Source: Bacillota bacterium
GTDB taxonomy: Bacteria > Bacillota > UBA4882 > UBA8346
Length of the DNA: 14,900 nucleotides
Reading direction: 5' to 3'
Assembly (NCBI GenBank): GCA_023435565.1
Contig: JAEYRN010000067.1
Location: 1 to 14,900, forward strand
The position numbers and the translations under genes were made by a program. This document shows, one piece after another, positions 1 through 7,278 of this stretch. Under the pieces are notes generated by a model. It was given only the letters and a program-made list of their open reading frames with translations, was not told the DNA's origin and ran no database searches. Numbering within the stretch: the first letter of the stretch is position 1; each line of letters starts with the position of its first letter.

Positions 1-126
1 CGCCTGACCCGCTTTGGATAGTACCAGGGTGATCGCTGCTGTAGTTGTTGTTTTGCCGTGGTCAACGTGTCCGATCGTCCCTATGTTTACATGCGGTTTG
101 GTCCGTTCAAATTTTTGCTTTGCCAT
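1..126 (-). CDS. tuf: Elongation factor Tu, N-terminal fragment (cut by window edge)
   Basis: The first 42 codons of EF-Tu, the GTPase that delivers aminoacyl-tRNA to the ribosomal A site in the cytoplasm. The visible N-terminus begins MAKQKFERTKPHVNIGTIGH and contains the P-loop GHVDHGKT at residues 19-26, so the GTP-binding domain is intact as far as it is seen. The ATG at 124-126 follows a strong AAGGAGG site (137-143 on the plus strand, 10-base spacer). It lies 55 bases after fusA with no terminator between them, so it is probably the last gene of the rpsL-rpsG-fusA-tuf unit. It is truncated by the window, not broken. A second tuf in the same orientation enters at the other end of the window. 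Confidence 0.97.
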   Translation of the reverse strand, partial: MAKQKFERTKPHVNIGTIGHVDHGKTTTTAAITLVLSKAGQA

Positions 127-181
127 ATTAACTATTCCTCCTTATTAAATCTAATTTTATAATTCTATTTTTAGTTTGCTA

Positions 182-2251
182 TTAGCTTTTCTGAATAATA
201 GTTTCAGCGATGTTACGCGGAACTTCGTCATAATGCGAAAAATGCATTGAGTAAACCGCGCGTCCTTGAGAAGCCGAACGTATCGCTGTAGCATAGCCAA
301 ACATTTCCGAAAGAGGTACATGGCCTCTAATGATTTGAGCCCCAGGGCGGTTTTCCATTCCTTCAATTCGACCACGCCTTGAGTTAAAATCACCCATGAT
401 ATCTCCCATGTATTCTTCAGGAGTTGTAATTTCAACTTTCATGACCGGTTCCAAAATAACCGGTTTTCCTTTTTGAGCTCCTTCTTTGAAACCCATTGAT
501 CCGGCAATTCGGAAAGCCATTTCCGAAGAGTCAACTTCGTGATAGGAGCCATCAAAAATAGTAACTTTGATGTCAACCATTGGATATCCGGCCAACACTC
601 CGGAAAGCATTGCATCTTTAACTCCTGTTTCAACCGGAGCTATATACTCCCTCGGAACAACGCCTCCAACAATTTTGTTTTCAAATTGAAAACCCGTCCC
701 GGGAGGTAAAGGCTCCAACTCAAGCCAAACATGACCGTATTGACCACGTCCGCCGGATTGTCGAACAAATTTACCTTCGCTTTTAACTGTTTGTCGAATA
801 GTTTCACGATATGCAACTTGAGGTTTACCGACATTTGCTTCAACTTTAAACTCACGAAGTAAACGGTCGACGATAATTTCTAAGTGGAGTTCACCCATAC
901 CGGAAATAATTGTTTGTCCGGTTTCTTGATCGGTATGAACTCGGAAGGTAGGATCCTCTTCGGCCAATCGAGCCAAGGATAATCCTAACTTATCCTGATC
1001 CGCTTTAGTTTTAGGTTCGATTGCAATGTCAATAACCGGTTCCGGAAATTCCATCGATTCTAAGATGATTGGATCCTTTTCATCACACAAAGTATCACCG
1101 GTTGTAGTGTCTTTGAGCCCGACCACAGCGGCGATATCTCCGGCATAAACCTCATCAATATCCTCTCGATGATTAGCATGCATCCGAAGAATTCTTCCAA
1201 TTCGTTCCCGTTTATTTTTAGTTGAATTTAAAATATAAGAACCGCTTTTGAGCGTTCCGGAGTAAACCCGGAAAAACGCTAATTTCCCTACATAAGGATC
1301 GGCCATGATTTTGAATGCCAAAGCCGAAAATGGTTCGGTATCGGTAAAATTTCTCGTAATCTCTGTTTCTTGACCAGGAACAGTTCCATTGACCGGCGGC
1401 AAATCCAAAGGAGAAGGCATATAATCAACTACTGCATCTAACAACAGTTGAACTCCTTTGTTTTTAAAAGAAGATCCGCATAGTACCGGGGTAATCTTAG
1501 CTGATAACGTTCCTTTTCGTACCGCCTCTTTAATCTCTTCAACCGGAATTGTTTCGCCTTCAAGATATTTGACCATTAATTCGTCGTCAAATTCGGCTAA
1601 CGCTTCAAGCATTTTAACACGGTATTCATCAACTGTTTCCACTAAATCAGCTGGAATCTCCTGTGCTTCGGTTCTATTTCCAAGATCATCGGTATAAATA
1701 AAAGCTTTTTCTTCTACAAGATCGATAATTCCACTAAAACTATCTTCGGAGCCAATCGGGACCTGGATTGCAACCGGATTAGCGCCAAGCCGAGTCCTCA
1801 TCATTTCCATCCCACGGAAAAAGTCGGCTCCAACTCGGTCCATTTTATTAACAAACGCAATCCGTGGCACACCATATTTATCAGCTTGTCGCCATACGGT
1901 TTCCGATTGAGGTTCTACCCCTCCTACCGAACAAAAAACCGCAACCGCGCCATCTAACACACGAAGCGAACGTTCAACTTCGACTGTGAAGTCCACGTGT
2001 CCGGGCGTGTCGATAATGTTAATTTGATGATTACGCCATTCACATGTAGTAGCAGCTGAGGTAATAGTGATTCCTCGTTCTTGTTCTTGAATCATCCAGT
2101 CCATCGTGGCTGCCCCATCATGGACCTCACCCATCCGATGGACTTTACCGGTATAAAATAAAATCCTCTCGGTGGTTGTGGTCTTACCGGCGTCAATATG
2201 GGCCATAATTCCAATATTTCTCACTTTAGTTAAATCGAATTTTCGCGACAA
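182..2251 (-). CDS. fusA: Elongation factor G (EF-G)
   Basis: EF-G is the GTPase that moves tRNAs and mRNA through the ribosome after peptide bond formation and, with the recycling factor, splits the ribosome. The 689-residue product has the usual family length. The GTPase domain shows the P-loop AHIDAGKT (residues 17-24), the switch I segment ending RGITI (59-63), DTPGH with the catalytic histidine (81-85) and NKMD (135-138). The C-terminal half is collinear with domains II to V. I place the start at TTG (2249-2251), giving MSRKFDLTKVRN as in other EF-Gs: GGAGGG at 2260-2265 lies 8 bases upstream. An in-frame TTG six codons earlier lies before this binding site and would translate it. fusA sits between rpsG (83-base gap) and tuf (55-base gap), the usual str-operon position. 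Confidence 0.97.
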   Translation of the reverse strand: MSRKFDLTKVRNIGIMAHIDAGKTTTTERILFYTGKVHRMGEVHDGAATMDWMIQEQERGITITSAATTCEWRNHQINIIDTPGHVDFTVEVERSLRVLDGAVAVFCSVGGVEPQSETVWRQADKYGVPRIAFVNKMDRVGADFFRGMEMMRTRLGANPVAIQVPIGSEDSFSGIIDLVEEKAFIYTDDLGNRTEAQEIPADLVETVDEYRVKMLEALAEFDDELMVKYLEGETIPVEEIKEAVRKGTLSAKITPVLCGSSFKNKGVQLLLDAVVDYMPSPLDLPPVNGTVPGQETEITRNFTDTEPFSALAFKIMADPYVGKLAFFRVYSGTLKSGSYILNSTKNKRERIGRILRMHANHREDIDEVYAGDIAAVVGLKDTTTGDTLCDEKDPIILESMEFPEPVIDIAIEPKTKADQDKLGLSLARLAEEDPTFRVHTDQETGQTIISGMGELHLEIIVDRLLREFKVEANVGKPQVAYRETIRQTVKSEGKFVRQSGGRGQYGHVWLELEPLPPGTGFQFENKIVGGVVPREYIAPVETGVKDAMLSGVLAGYPMVDIKVTIFDGSYHEVDSSEMAFRIAGSMGFKEGAQKGKPVILEPVMKVEITTPEEYMGDIMGDFNSRRGRIEGMENRPGAQIIRGHVPLSEMFGYATAIRSASQGRAVYSMHFSHYDEVPRNIAETIIQKS

Positions 2252-2334
2252 TTTTATTTCCCTCCACAAAACCCTAGAAGCTTAAAATAACTAACCCCAT
2301 AATATCATTTGGGTTGTGGCCTCTATAAAGCCAA

Positions 2335-2808
2335 TTACCAACGATAATGAGCGAAAGCTCTATTTGCCTCGGCCATTTTATGAGTATCTTCTCTCTTTTT
2401 AATGGAAGCGCCAACACCTTGGGAAGCATCCATTAATTCAGCGGCTAATTTTTCCTGCATTGTCCGGAAATCGCCTCGATTTCGAGCGTTAGTAACAATC
2501 CATCTGATACCAAGCGCCAAACGACGATCGGCCCTAACTTCCACAGGAACTTGATAGGTTGCGCCACCGACTCGGCGAGGTTTAACTTCCAAAACAGGCA
2601 TTACATTTTTAATAGCAGTTTGAAATACTTCCAGCGGATCCTTGCCTGCTTTTTCGGCAATAATCTTCATGGCATTATAAAAAATCCCTTCAGCCACACC
2701 TCTTTTGCCATCAAGCATAATCCGACTGATAAATTGGGTAACCTGCTCACTTCCGTAAATTGCATCAGGCAATACTTCTCTTTTGCTTATAAAACCACGA
2801 CGTGGCAC
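2335..2808 (-). CDS. rpsG: 30S ribosomal protein S7
   Basis: S7 nucleates assembly of the head of the small subunit on the 3' domain of 16S rRNA and sits near the E-site tRNA and the mRNA exit. The 157-residue product is full length and has the family N-terminus MPRRG, the central segment with VKPRRVGGATYQVPVEV (an rRNA-contacting stretch), and the terminal FAHYRW. The start is the GTG at 2806-2808: GGAGG (2817-2821 on the plus strand) lies exactly 8 bases away. The in-frame GTG two codons upstream would leave only a 2-base spacer and add residues absent from relatives. The gene begins 18 bases after rpsL, and its ribosome binding site lies in that gap, so the two are probably co-transcribed and closely coupled. 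Confidence 0.97.
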   Translation of the reverse strand: MPRRGFISKREVLPDAIYGSEQVTQFISRIMLDGKRGVAEGIFYNAMKIIAEKAGKDPLEVFQTAIKNVMPVLEVKPRRVGGATYQVPVEVRADRRLALGIRWIVTNARNRGDFRTMQEKLAAELMDASQGVGASIKKREDTHKMAEANRAFAHYRW

Positions 2809-2826
2809 GTTCACTACCTCCGTTCA

Positions 2827-3261
2827 TTACTTCTTCTTGGTTGCGGCTGCTTTTGGCAATTTGGCTCCGTATTTGGAGCGACCTTGTTTACGATTTTGAA
2901 CTCCAGCCGTATCCAATACACCCCTAACAATATGATAACGTACACCAGGAAGGTCCTTAACCCTACCACCCCTAATTAAAACAACGGAGTGTTCTTGAAG
3001 GTTATGTCCTTCACCCGGAATATAAGCGGTGACTTCCATTCGGTTTGTCAAACGAACCCTAGCAACTTTTCGTAACGCTGAATTAGGTTTTTTAGGGGTT
3101 ACCGTTGACACACGAGTGCAAACGCCTCTTTTTTGGGGACTACCGTCGGTTTTAATCATCTGTTCTTTGTTTACGTTATAAGTCCAACCCAATGCCGGAG
3201 CGGTACTCTTTTTGGATGCCGTTTCCCGACCCTTTTTTACTAACTGATTAATTGTCGGCAA
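2827..3261 (-). CDS. rpsL: 30S ribosomal protein S12
   Basis: S12 lines the decoding centre of the small subunit and takes part in tRNA selection. The 144-residue product carries TPKKPNSALRK and GGRVKDLPG. The lysines matching E. coli K42 and K87, where streptomycin-resistance changes usually arise, are both present (K57, K102), as is the neighbouring aspartate (D103) that RimO methylthiolates in some bacteria. Relative to E. coli there are about 14 extra residues before SPQKRG (roughly residues 25-41), a length seen in Gram-positive S12. The start is TTG at 3259-3261 (MPTINQLV): AAGGAGG (3270-3276 on the plus strand) is 8 bases upstream. A GTG three codons earlier overlaps that site and is rejected. 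A structured leader separates it from the L7Ae-like gene. Confidence 0.97.
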   Translation of the reverse strand: MPTINQLVKKGRETASKKSTAPALGWTYNVNKEQMIKTDGSPQKRGVCTRVSTVTPKKPNSALRKVARVRLTNRMEVTAYIPGEGHNLQEHSVVLIRGGRVKDLPGVRYHIVRGVLDTAGVQNRKQGRSKYGAKLPKAAATKKK

Positions 3262-3425
3262 ATGATCCACCTCCTTCTATATATGTCGCAAAAATTTAAT
3301 CATTTCAAGAAACTATTGCGACATGTTTTCCTATAAGATGAAAATAGTTGAATAATTTTGCCCACTCACAACTTTAATTAAGATGTAAATGCTGTTTTTA
3401 AAAACCCTTTTCATCTTTGGTTAAC
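3262..3425 (-). promoter_or_regulatory. Structured leader of rpsL with competing inverted repeats
   Basis: This 164-base non-coding stretch upstream of rpsL holds three complementary elements. First, the 10-base AAGATGAAAA (read on the minus strand, 3417-3408) is the perfect complement of TTTTCATCTT at 3344-3335. Second, its first six bases also match CATCTT at 3385-3380, so the two pairings exclude each other. Third, ATGTCGCAA (3324-3316) pairs perfectly over 9 bp with TTGCGACAT (3291-3283), ending 6 bases before the ribosome binding site. Such an arrangement could control rpsL translation or read-through from upstream, but this is inference. I recognise no named leader family here and see no clear T-tract terminator. 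Confidence 0.45.
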
Positions 3426-3686
3426 TCATTTTGTAATCGCGACTATTGAAGCCCCAACTTCAATCTGACATAGTCTCCCCAGTTCTTTTTGGGATAAGTT
3501 AAGAGCAATTACCGGTATTCTCTTGTCGTCACACGAATCATTGATTTTGCGGATTATATGATCTTCAACATCGCCGGCGACAAAAACTTGTAAAACCTTA
3601 TCTTGTTGAATTGCTCTTAATGTTTGTTTCAAACCAATTATTTTATTCTTGGTTTCTTTAATCATCTGACTGGCTTGCTGCGTCAT
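3426..3686 (-). CDS. L7Ae-family K-turn-binding protein (YbxF/RplGB-like)
   Basis: An 86-residue protein of the L7Ae/L30e/S12e/Gadd45 family. Known Firmicutes members (YbxF and YlxQ of Bacillus) bind kink-turn RNA; the exact role in the cell is unsettled. Visible family features are the N-terminal GLKQTLRAIQQ helix that contacts RNA (residues 18-28), the VFVAGDVED strand-turn (34-42), a conserved-type cysteine at 52 followed by IPVI, and the C-terminal LGRLCQIEVGASIVAI (69-84). Length fits the family (about 82 residues). The start is ATG at 3684-3686 behind a GGGGGA-type site. Its place between rpoC and rpsL is characteristic of Firmicutes. A separate promoter lies in the 105-base gap after rpoC. 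Confidence 0.9.
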   Translation of the reverse strand: MTQQASQMIKETKNKIIGLKQTLRAIQQDKVLQVFVAGDVEDHIIRKINDSCDDKRIPVIALNLSQKELGRLCQIEVGASIVAITK

Positions 3687-3743
3687 ACTATCCCCCAGTT
3701 ATTGCAAAAGTAGTAGCGCCCGCCTCAAATCAGACACTTTATT

Positions 3744-3772
3744 ATTTTAACATCATTTACTAAGGGAGTCAA
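3744..3772 (-). promoter_or_regulatory. Sigma-70-type promoter upstream of the L7Ae-like gene
   Basis: Read on the minus strand: -35 TTGACT (3772-3767), a 17-base spacer, and -10 TAAAAT (3749-3744), preceded by TG at the extended -10 position (TGT-TAAAAT). Each hexamer has one mismatch to consensus. The expected start is near 3737, about 50 bases before the ATG. The promoter lies wholly in the gap between rpoC and the L7Ae-like gene, so this gene and probably rpsL-rpsG-fusA-tuf can be made independently of rpoBC. I see no GC-rich terminator after rpoC, so read-through is also possible. Confidence 0.7.
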
Positions 3773-3791
3773 CAGAAATATTTATTTCCTT

Positions 3792-6700
3792 TTACTCCGC
3801 CGCGATCTTCGCGTTCCGATATCGTGACATTCCTGTGCCGGCTGGGACCAGTTTTCCAATAATAACATTTTCTTTTAAGCCAAGGAGGGGATCTTGTTTG
3901 CCCTTAATGGCAGCTTCAGTCAAGACTCTGGTTGTTTCCTGGAAAGAAGCAGCCGACAAGAAACTGTCCGTAGCTAAAGAAGCCTTAGTTATTCCAAGTA
4001 GCACCGGTTTTGCAGTTGCTGCTTCGCCCCCGTCAGCTTCCACACGGCTATTCTCTCCCTCTAGTTCAAAGACATCAACTAGGCCGCCTGGCAAAAGTTC
4101 CGTGTCTCCAGAATGTTCAATCTTTCGTTTGCGAAGCATTTGTCGGACAACAACTTCAATATGCTTATCATTAATCCAAACACCCTGGGAACGATAAACA
4201 TTTTGTACTTCTTGGACCAAATAAACTTGGACTCCCTGAATACCTTTAACTTTCAGAATATCATGAGGGTTAGCCGAGCCTTCCGTTAATAAGTCGCCAG
4301 CTGAAACAGAGTTTCCTTCTTTGACTTTGATACGCGAACCAAACGGAACTTGGTAAGATTTTTCTTCACCATTTTCCGTCATCACCGTTAGTCTTCTTAC
4401 ACCCTTAACTTCAGTTATTTTACAGGTGCCACTATATTCGCTGATAATCGCTTGGCCTTTTGGTTTGCGGGCCTCAAAGAGCTCCTCAACCCTAGGTAAA
4501 CCTTGAGTGATATCATCTCCTGCTACGCCACCGGTATGGAAAGTTCTCATGGTTAACTGAGTTCCAGGCTCACCGATAGATTGAGCGGCAATAATTCCAA
4601 CCGCTTCACCAACATCAACCGGCTTCCCAGTAGCTAGATTTCGGCCATAACACTTAATACAGACCCCGTATTTGCTACGGCAAGTTAAAACCGAACGAAT
4701 CGAAACTTCTTTAATACCGGCTTTGTCAATCTGATCAACCACTTCTTCGGTAATTTCTTCATTAGCAGCGACAATAGCCTTTTTAGTTTTTGGATCGACA
4801 ATGTCTTCAACTGCGATTCGACCAATAATTCTTTCTCGTAATTTCTCAATTTCTTCATTTCCCTCAACAATTGCGCCTACTGTAATTCCTTCCGTAGTAC
4901 CGCAATCATCTTCACGGACAATAACATCCTGGGCAACGTCTACCAAACGCCGGGTTAAGTACCCGGAGTCCGCCGTCCGTAATGCGGTATCGGCCAAACC
5001 TTTTCGAGCGCCGTGAGTCGAAATGAAAAACTCCAAAACCGTAAGCCCTTCACGGAAATTTGCCCGGATTGGCAAGTCAATAATCCGCCCTGACGGGTCA
5101 GTCATCAATCCACGCATACCGGCTAACTGCGAAAGCTGTGCTGGATTACCTCGAGCTCCGGAAATAGACATCATATAAACAGGATTAAATTTATCAAGGG
5201 CCTTATTCATTGCGTCGGTAACATTTTCCTTGGCCTTGGTCCAAATATCGATAAATCTCTGATACCGTTCATCACTGGTAATCAAGCCACGCCGGAATTG
5301 TTCTTCCACTTGTTCAACCTGATGTTCAGCCTCATCCAAAATTTCTTTTTTGCTGGACGGGACCGTAATATCGTCAATAGCAATTGTGGTACCTGATTGA
5401 GTAGCAAAACGGAAGCCCACTCTTTTAATCTGGTCCAAAATTTCAGCGGTTTTTGCAACACTGTGGCTACGGGCGCATTTACCCACCAACTGTCCAAGGG
5501 CGCTACGGTCGATAACTCGGTTGGTTAATTGAAAATTAGCGATCGGATCCGGGTCCAGATCTAATTTAACTTGGTCGTTGAAGATAACACGGCCTGCAGT
5601 TGCATCGATCAACTGGCCGTTCATTCGAATTTTAATTTTGGCATGCAATTCAACGGCACCGGCATCATATGCATTATAAACTTCAATGGCATTTCCAAAT
5701 ACTTTGCCTTCACCCTTGGCCCCATCCCGGACTATCGTTAAATAATAACATCCTAATACCATATCCTGAGTTGGGGTAGCGATTGGTCGGCCATTTGCCG
5801 GAGAAAGAATATTATGGGCGGAAAGCATCAATATTCTTGCTTCAGCTTGTGCTTCGGCCGATAGCGGAACATGCACCGCCATCTGGTCGCCGTCAAAGTC
5901 CGCATTATAAGCAGTACAAACTAACGGATGAATTTGAATCGCTTTCCCTTCCACCAATACCGGTTCGAAAGCCTGAATGCCAAGACGGTGCAAAGTCGGG
6001 GCACGATTTAACATTACCGGATGTTCATGAATAACTTCTTCTAAAACATCCCATACTTCGGTTTTAACTCTCTCAACCATCCGTTTGGCGCTTTTGATAT
6101 TATGCACATAACCGTTATCCACCAATCGTTTCATTACAAAAGGTTTGAATAACTCCAAAGCCATATCTTTGGGAAGACCGCATTGGTCTAATCTCAATTC
6201 AGGCCCCACTACGATAACCGAACGTCCTGAATAGTCAACCCGTTTACCTAAAAGATTTTGACGAAAACGTCCTTGTTTTCCTTTAAGCATATCACTCAAA
6301 GATTTTAAAGGCCGATTTCCGGGACCGGTGACTGGTCGTCCGCGCCTGCCGTTATCAATTAATGCGTCAACCGCTTCTTGAAGCATCCTTTTTTCATTAC
6401 GAACAATAATATCGGGAGCCCCTAATTCAAGTAATCTTTTTAATCGATTATTACGGTTAATTACCCTTCGATAAAGATCATTCAAATCGGAAGTGGCAAA
6501 ACGTCCACCATCTAGCTGGACCATTGGTCGTAGTTCCGGAGGAATAACCGGTATTACATCCATTACCATCCATTCCGGGCGGCTTTCCGATTTTCGGAAA
6601 GATTCCACCACTTCCAAACGGCGAATAGCCCTGATTCGGCGTTGCCCGCTTACTTCCTTAACTTCCTTCTTAAGTTCAACTGATGCTTTTTCTAGATCAA

Positions 6701-7244
6701 TCTCTTCCAATAACTTTCTAATAGCCTCAGCGCCCATTAAAGCCTTGAAACTTTGTCCATATTTTTCACGAGCTTCACGATATTCATTCTCGGATAATAA
6801 CTGTTTTTTTAGAAGTGGAGTGTTTCCAGCATCCACTACTATATAAGAAGCAAAATAAATAACTTTTTCCAAATGTCGAGGAGAAACATCTAATAATAAG
6901 CCCATTCGGCTAGGTATTCCTTTAAAAAACCAAATATGTGATACCGAAGCCGCTAATTCAATATGGCCCAGTCTTTCACGCCGGACTTTGGAACGGGTAA
7001 CCTCAACACCGCAGCGATCGCAAATAATCCCTTTATAACGAACCCGTTTATATTTTCCGCAATGGCATTCCCAGTCCCGTTGAGGACCAAAGATCTTTTC
7101 ACAAAAAAGCCCTTCTCGTTCCGGTTTTAGAGTTCGATAGTTAATGGTTTCCGGTTTTTTTACTTCCCCGCTTGACCAAGCTCTAATCTGCTCCGGAGAA
7201 GCCAAGCCGATTTTTAAAGCATCAAAATTATTGGCATCCAGCAA
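3792..7244 (-). CDS. rpoC: DNA-directed RNA polymerase subunit beta'
   Basis: The largest subunit of the RNA polymerase core; with RpoB it forms the active-site cleft. The 1150-residue product is collinear with the family and has no large inserted domain. Visible are the N-terminal zinc site C60, C62, C75, C78; the catalytic loop NADFDGD (447-453) whose aspartates 449, 451 and 453 hold the magnesium; the bridge helix to trigger loop segment starting HGARKGLADTALRT (from 744); and the second zinc site C781, C855, C862, C865, with the same spacing as in E. coli. The start is TTG at 7242-7244 (MLDANNFDALKIGLAS), 7 bases after AAGGAGG (7252-7258 on the plus strand). A TTG seven codons upstream precedes that site and is rejected. 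It follows rpoB by 34 bases, so they form one transcription unit. Confidence 0.98.
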   Translation of the reverse strand: MLDANNFDALKIGLASPEQIRAWSSGEVKKPETINYRTLKPEREGLFCEKIFGPQRDWECHCGKYKRVRYKGIICDRCGVEVTRSKVRRERLGHIELAASVSHIWFFKGIPSRMGLLLDVSPRHLEKVIYFASYIVVDAGNTPLLKKQLLSENEYREAREKYGQSFKALMGAEAIRKLLEEIDLEKASVELKKEVKEVSGQRRIRAIRRLEVVESFRKSESRPEWMVMDVIPVIPPELRPMVQLDGGRFATSDLNDLYRRVINRNNRLKRLLELGAPDIIVRNEKRMLQEAVDALIDNGRRGRPVTGPGNRPLKSLSDMLKGKQGRFRQNLLGKRVDYSGRSVIVVGPELRLDQCGLPKDMALELFKPFVMKRLVDNGYVHNIKSAKRMVERVKTEVWDVLEEVIHEHPVMLNRAPTLHRLGIQAFEPVLVEGKAIQIHPLVCTAYNADFDGDQMAVHVPLSAEAQAEARILMLSAHNILSPANGRPIATPTQDMVLGCYYLTIVRDGAKGEGKVFGNAIEVYNAYDAGAVELHAKIKIRMNGQLIDATAGRVIFNDQVKLDLDPDPIANFQLTNRVIDRSALGQLVGKCARSHSVAKTAEILDQIKRVGFRFATQSGTTIAIDDITVPSSKKEILDEAEHQVEQVEEQFRRGLITSDERYQRFIDIWTKAKENVTDAMNKALDKFNPVYMMSISGARGNPAQLSQLAGMRGLMTDPSGRIIDLPIRANFREGLTVLEFFISTHGARKGLADTALRTADSGYLTRRLVDVAQDVIVREDDCGTTEGITVGAIVEGNEEIEKLRERIIGRIAVEDIVDPKTKKAIVAANEEITEEVVDQIDKAGIKEVSIRSVLTCRSKYGVCIKCYGRNLATGKPVDVGEAVGIIAAQSIGEPGTQLTMRTFHTGGVAGDDITQGLPRVEELFEARKPKGQAIISEYSGTCKITEVKGVRRLTVMTENGEEKSYQVPFGSRIKVKEGNSVSAGDLLTEGSANPHDILKVKGIQGVQVYLVQEVQNVYRSQGVWINDKHIEVVVRQMLRKRKIEHSGDTELLPGGLVDVFELEGENSRVEADGGEAATAKPVLLGITKASLATDSFLSAASFQETTRVLTEAAIKGKQDPLLGLKENVIIGKLVPAGTGMSRYRNAKIAAE

Positions 7245-7278
7245 AGGGGTCCCTCCTTCGAACAATATCAGTCGAAAT

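Noticed and set aside
1..126. tuf fragments at both ends as pseudogenes or a split gene
   Set aside because: Both are simply cut by the window; each has a normal start or stop and conserved sequence up to the edge.
2317..2333. 7-bp hairpin just after the rpsG stop codon
   Set aside because: It has two wobble pairs, a 3-base loop and no T-tract, and fusA must be expressed downstream; it is too weak to call.
3325..3425. Separate promoter for rpsL
   Set aside because: TTGTGA and TATAGG occur but not at a 16-18 base spacing, so no credible pair could be assigned.
3687..3737. Kink-turn in the leader of the L7Ae-like gene, for self-regulation
   Set aside because: CUGA and UUGAG segments occur, but I could not place them as opposite strands of a helix with the required tandem G-A pairs.
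3835..4197. Plus-strand open frame of 120 codons inside rpoC
   Set aside because: It lies fully antisense to the conserved rpoC end, is Ser/Pro-rich as expected of a shadow frame and matches no family I know.
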